From: CAZADS01 sp964483985
Lineage (GTDB): Bacteria > Pseudomonadota > Alphaproteobacteria > Thalassobaculales > Thalassobaculaceae
Direction: 5' to 3'
DNA: 16,320 nucleotides
Assembly (NCBI GenBank): GCA_964483985.1
Contig: CAZADS010000098.1
Span: 1-16,320 of the forward strand
Under the pieces are notes generated by a model. The model ran no database searches. It was not told the origin of the DNA and saw nothing but the letters and a program-made list of their open reading frames with translations. Positions 14,715-16,320 of the stretch are shown here, piece after piece. Within the stretch, counting starts at the first letter, position 1; every line of letters begins with the position of its first letter. The translations under genes and the position numbers were made by a program.

Positions 14715-15647
14715 TCATTCTTAATTTTTCGTTATCGCTCCAAGGACGCGGTAAATACCACGTAAACCTAATATACCGTTACACAGTTCAGGTCGGTCGT
14801 CTAGATTAGCCGCAAATACCAGCCCTTTATAGTGAAAGGCAAACCACCAAGCGACATGCCAAAGCCTAACTCTATTCCTGATAACCCTTCTCTTTTTTGG
14901 CATTGTGCTGCTTAGACGCTGCCCTAGCGATTTTCTTGGGTCCAGCATTCATACGATCGCACAATAGACTCTCCTCATATGGCATCATGGGACCCCTGAT
15001 CAAGTAAAATTACCTGTGGGAGTTCTTTGGATAGCTCTATTAAGACATCCGCCCACCACACCAATGATCGGCCTTACCATCAAGCTTCGCCAAACCCGAA
15101 CACGCTGTAACGTATGGAATAATTGTTTAAAAATCTATCACTTATTCAAGTTTTAAAAGCAAAATTTCGGAAGGGCTTAAAATGCGAATATTAAAGGAAA
15201 TAATCAATAATAATAGCTCATAACAGGAGTTTCCCTTAATAGCACCTGGCAAGTACAACCATACTTTTACAATATAATTACGCGATATTGTCGCGTGTCA
15301 GTAAGGCAGTTGAAACGGAGGTTTGAGAAACCGAGGAAATTAATAAGACTGGAAAGATACCAACTTTGACTTTTAACTCTATACGCAGGGAAGTCTATCC
15401 GGCTCTAAAAGGCCGTCTCACCAATGTAACGGGCAAGAGCTTTTTATAGCTGAGTAAGATACGATATCGGTTTTAGGTGATACCTGCCAAGAATGGAGAA
15501 AAAACAGAGACAAATCCGTAAAATGTTCGGTATTTAATCCAACGCAATAAGCACGATCCATTACAAAAATCGTTTCTTTTCCTCGCCTTTATCCCGATAG
15601 TATAATAATATTTATTGGTCCAAAAACATCTGAACGGAGGTATACCT
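14715..15647. other. Long spacer, no convincing gene
   Basis: The roughly 930 bases separate the BASS gene and the ThuA-domain gene, which are divergent. A 75-codon minus-strand frame at 14721-14948 and an overlapping 26-codon Lys-rich frame (starting near 14952) lack ribosome sites and recognisable motifs. The opposite-strand frame near 15473-15676 overlaps the ThuA start and is not credible. No tRNA or terminator is seen. A TATAAT hexamer at 15601-15606, 42 bases before the ThuA start, could be a -10 box but lacks a good -35 partner. Confidence 0.5.
15280..15296. repeat. Short perfect inverted repeat
   Basis: ACGCGA and TCGCGT form a perfect six-base inverted repeat around TATTG. It lies about 350 bases upstream of the ThuA-domain gene, in a spacer. 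It could be an operator half-site pair or a small hairpin. No T-run follows, so it is not a terminator. Confidence 0.4.
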
Positions 15648-16320
15648 ATGAATCTATTGGTACTATCCGGAGGCAAACATCCCTACGAAGAATCCACTCC
15701 GGTTCTCAATGATTTTCTTTCATCAGCAGGACATCAAGTTACTGTTACCGAAGACGCATCTGTTCTTTCCAATGACTCGCAAATGAATAGTTATGATGCC
15801 CTGATATTCAACACTCGGAGAGAGAATGCTCCCGGCGCACCAGATTTGAGATTAGCCGCTGAAGAACAAGCAGGGATGAAACAGTTCATAAATTCCGGTA
15901 AAGGATTCGTCTGCTTACATATTTCCGGATGTTTGCCGGACCATTGGTCAGAATACCACGATATAACGGGCGGAGGGTGGATTAGCGGAACCAGTTTTCA
16001 TCCGCCTTACGGCCATTTCACCGTTAATGTCAGCAATAGCGCGCACCCGGGCGTACAAGGTGTCAACGATTTTGACACGACAGACGAACTCTATATGGGA
16101 CTAGCCATTAAAGAGGGAAACGAAGTGTTTATAACCGCTACCGCGTCAGACGGAGTTCACCCGTGGGGACCAGACCGTCAACCTATCGACATGCCGGCTG
16201 GAACCTTCCCTTTAGGGTGGACCCGTAAATATGGACAAGGCAAAGTTTTCGTTTTTCTTTTGGGGCATGATGGACAGAGCTGCCAAACCCCCGAATTCCA
16301 GAAGATTGTATTGAACGGAG
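15648..16320 (+). CDS. ThuA-domain protein (3' end outside window)
   Basis: The frame begins at ATG 15648, seven bases after CGGAGG, and stays open to the window edge (224 codons). It has a class I glutamine-amidotransferase-like fold of the ThuA type: MNLLVLSGGKHPYEE (1-15), a strand ending ALIFNTRREN (51-60), GKGFVCLHISGC (84-95), then GGGW...FHPPYGHF (108-124) and AHPGVQGVNDF...DELY (132-149). The late GQGKVFVFLLGHD (196-208) is also typical. ThuA-like proteins are linked to trehalose and other carbohydrate utilisation in Rhizobiaceae and are often found beside sugar oxidoreductases; the reaction is not firmly established. Family domains are usually 210-250 residues, so the protein is probably nearly complete here. 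The gene is first in its transcript and its downstream partners lie outside the window. Confidence 0.88.
   Translation, partial: MNLLVLSGGKHPYEESTPVLNDFLSSAGHQVTVTEDASVLSNDSQMNSYDALIFNTRRENAPGAPDLRLAAEEQAGMKQFINSGKGFVCLHISGCLPDHWSEYHDITGGGWISGTSFHPPYGHFTVNVSNSAHPGVQGVNDFDTTDELYMGLAIKEGNEVFITATASDGVHPWGPDRQPIDMPAGTFPLGWTRKYGQGKVFVFLLGHDGQSCQTPEFQKIVLNG

Noticed and set aside
14721..14948. 75-codon minus-strand frame ending 7 bases before the BASS start
   Set aside because: No ribosome site, Arg/Trp-rich random-looking composition and no recognisable motif. Another overlapping frame looks just as good over its first part.

Overview
The window looks like chromosomal DNA of an alphaproteobacterium, probably a free-living and perhaps marine one, with moderate to low GC and long AT-rich spacers. 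The best taxonomic clue is the 101-residue homologue of the complex I accessory subunit NDUFS4 (11175-11480, minus), a protein typical of Alphaproteobacteria and mitochondria. Two tRNA genes with encoded CCA ends, Arg(TCT) and Pro(TGG), lie in the middle. No integrase, transposase, CRISPR array or phage gene is visible.

Left part (1-5833). A four-domain rhodanese protein runs off the left edge on the minus strand, followed by a minus-strand ABC-F ATPase. Divergent from these is a two-gene plus-strand unit: an EamA/DMT transporter whose last 8 bases overlap the start of a PLP-dependent decarboxylase. An in-frame TAG interrupts the decarboxylase 57 codons before its natural end.

Middle (5866-9329). 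A minus-strand pair encodes an Asp/Glu/hydantoin-type racemase and then an enolase-superfamily (mandelate racemase/muconate lactonizing type) enzyme, probably a small catabolic operon. Next come a MycE/CmcI-like SAM methyltransferase and tRNA-Arg(TCT).

RTX segment (9330-11144). A probably secreted protein combines N-terminal calcium-binding RTX nonapeptides with three C-terminal repeats spaced exactly 50 residues apart (DUF5648-like). It carries an exact 81-bp internal DNA duplication and has its own terminator. The gene sits between the intact tRNA-Arg and a truncated tRNA 5' half in the same orientation, so it may be an acquired segment at a tRNA locus.

Right part (11175-16320). The NDUFS4-like gene and tRNA-Pro(TGG) are followed by a 602-bp spacer and a tight two-gene operon: an unrecognised protein made of two tandem copies of one domain, and a small carboxymuconolactone-decarboxylase-fold protein without a CxxC pair. 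A minus-strand bile acid:sodium symporter family transporter, a roughly 930-bp spacer with no convincing gene, and the first 224 codons of a ThuA-domain protein complete the window.

The genes are mostly independent metabolic and accessory functions. The most unusual elements are the duplicated-domain protein with its CMD partner, the RTX/DUF5648 protein with its tRNA-fragment boundary, and the amber-interrupted decarboxylase.
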